DNA from: Chloroflexota bacterium
GTDB taxonomy: Bacteria; Chloroflexota; Limnocylindria; Limnocylindrales; CSP1-4
Assembly: GCA_021789355.1 (NCBI GenBank)
Contig: JAJYJR010000287.1
Span: 1 to 7,369, forward strand
Direction: 5' to 3'
DNA length: 7,369 bases
The notes beneath the pieces were generated by a model. That model searched no databases. It had not been told where the DNA came from and was given only the letters and a program-made list of their open reading frames with translations. Positions 6,871 through 7,369 of this stretch are shown one piece after another (the first letter of the stretch is position 1; the number at the start of each line of letters is the position of its first letter). The position numbers were made by a program, and so were the translations under genes.

Positions 6871-7255
6871 CTCGTATCGAACCTAGCTCTGGGTAGTTGG
6901 GACGCCACGTCGCATGATCCGAGCGTGTATCCGCATCTTCAACGGCGCCACAGGCTGGCCGGGAGTCGCGCACGAACTGGAGCGGCGCGACCACATTGTG
7001 AACGGCGCTTCTGCTGGCAAGTCCCTTGTCACGTGTGGCCACGCGAGCGTGGCGATGGCGCACAAGTTCGCTCTCACTCCCATCGTCGCTGGCGACGCCC
7101 CGGGACCATTGACGATCCCCGGTGACCGATCGGTAGGGTGGCGGCAGGCGCACCCGGAGCGGAACCTTGCGCCACTGTCGGAGGGCACGTCCGGGGCCAT
7201 CGCGTCGCCTGCTCGACCCGCGACCCGCCCGACGGGGTGAGGCAGGAAGCTCGGC
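6871..7255. other. Intergenic region after the LAL regulator, no confident gene
   Basis: These 385 bases lie between the regulator's hairpin and the gene that leaves the window. Open frames exist on both strands. The only one with fairly gene-like third positions is the plus-strand frame at 6914-7240, listed separately with low confidence. On the minus strand a frame ending in the peptide GRGDLNPGP crosses the region, but its product is Arg/Pro-rich and it runs antisense into the end of the regulator. A GGTTCGAT on the minus strand near 6880 recalls a tRNA T-loop, but no flanking stem pairs with it. Confidence 0.5.
6914..7240 (+). CDS. Doubtful hypothetical protein, 108 residues
   Basis: The product is not recognised. 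It begins MIRACIRIFNGATGWPGVAH and has an ordinary-looking first 70 residues, then a low-complexity tail of Ala, Pro, Arg and Thr. Third codon positions are mostly G or C, which argues mildly for coding. Against it, no Shine-Dalgarno sequence is seen before the ATG at 6914 and no domain is visible. Its TGA is 15 bases before, and in the same frame as, the ATG of the next gene, so it could also be the remains of an older or longer reading frame. There are competing frames on both strands. Confidence 0.22.
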   Translation: MIRACIRIFNGATGWPGVAHELERRDHIVNGASAGKSLVTCGHASVAMAHKFALTPIVAGDAPGPLTIPGDRSVGWRQAHPERNLAPLSEGTSGAIASPARPATRPTG

Positions 7256-7369
7256 ATGGCACGACAACCACGCGCCCGGCCGCGGGCGGGATCCCCAGCG
7301 GGCGGCCCGCGCGCGGAACCGGTGGCAATCGCCGACGTCACGCTCGATGAGATCGAGGCGGTCGCGCAG
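7256..7369 (+). CDS. Start of an unidentified gene, truncated by the window end
   Basis: Only the first 38 codons are present, with no stop. The N-terminus, MARQPRARPRAGSPAGGPRA, is a disordered Arg/Pro/Gly-rich lead and is followed by EPVAIADVTLDEIEAVAQ, which looks like the beginning of a folded acidic helix. The ATG at 7256 has AGGAAG (7244-7249) six bases upstream, a good ribosome binding site. The frame is open back to a TGA at 7238-7240, so no earlier in-frame ATG or GTG exists. The short visible part does not allow a function to be named; the basic lead is not a signal peptide, as it lacks a hydrophobic core. Confidence 0.55.
   Translation, partial: MARQPRARPRAGSPAGGPRAEPVAIADVTLDEIEAVAQ

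Noticed and set aside
6836..7267. Minus-strand 143-codon frame whose product ends in GRGDLNPGPA, and a GGTTCGAT resembling a tRNA T-loop near 6880
   Set aside because: I checked for a tRNA because such peptides can arise from translated tRNA regions. The T-loop-like motif has no matching T-stem or acceptor stem, and the frame overlaps the regulator's 3' end.

Overview
This is a high-GC bacterial window whose two long genes show strong third-position G/C bias. It has the head of no single recognisable cassette. It runs from the tail of a housekeeping gene, through a minus-strand pair of metallopeptidases, to a large plus-strand regulator. The organism cannot be named from the sequence. The GC content, a very large ATPase/TPR/LuxR regulator, a tiny basic protein and a pentapeptide-motif M49-type peptidase together fit a Chloroflexota- or Actinomycetota-like soil or environmental lineage, but this is inference only.

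Layout: the 3' half of upp (uracil phosphoribosyltransferase, plus strand) ends at 334. It converges across a 307-base gap with two minus-strand genes. The first transcribed of these (3092 to 1497) is an M49/DPP III-like zinc peptidase with a HEVAH...EEAKAD site. It is followed after 60 bases by a 264-residue uncharacterised zincin (1436 to 642) with a HEVAH...E site. Each has a good ribosome binding site, and they probably form one transcript. A non-coding stretch of about 330 bases then separates them from a divergent plus-strand set: a small basic protein (3425-3607), and after about 220 bases a roughly 1008-residue LAL-type (MalT/GerE-like) transcriptional regulator (to 6855). The last 500 bases hold a short perfect hairpin right at the regulator's stop, a weakly supported 108-codon reading frame, and the first 38 codons of a gene that runs off the window.

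Working together: salvage of uracil (Upp) is unrelated to the rest. The two peptidases share a strand, close spacing and the same HExxH sequence but belong to different families. A shared role in intracellular peptide breakdown is a reasonable guess, because neither has a visible signal peptide. The LAL regulator is divergent from them and could control them, but nothing in the sequence proves it. I found no tRNA, rRNA, CRISPR array, transposon or attachment site. I do not see a clear new system; the peptidase pair next to the regulator is the most interesting unit.
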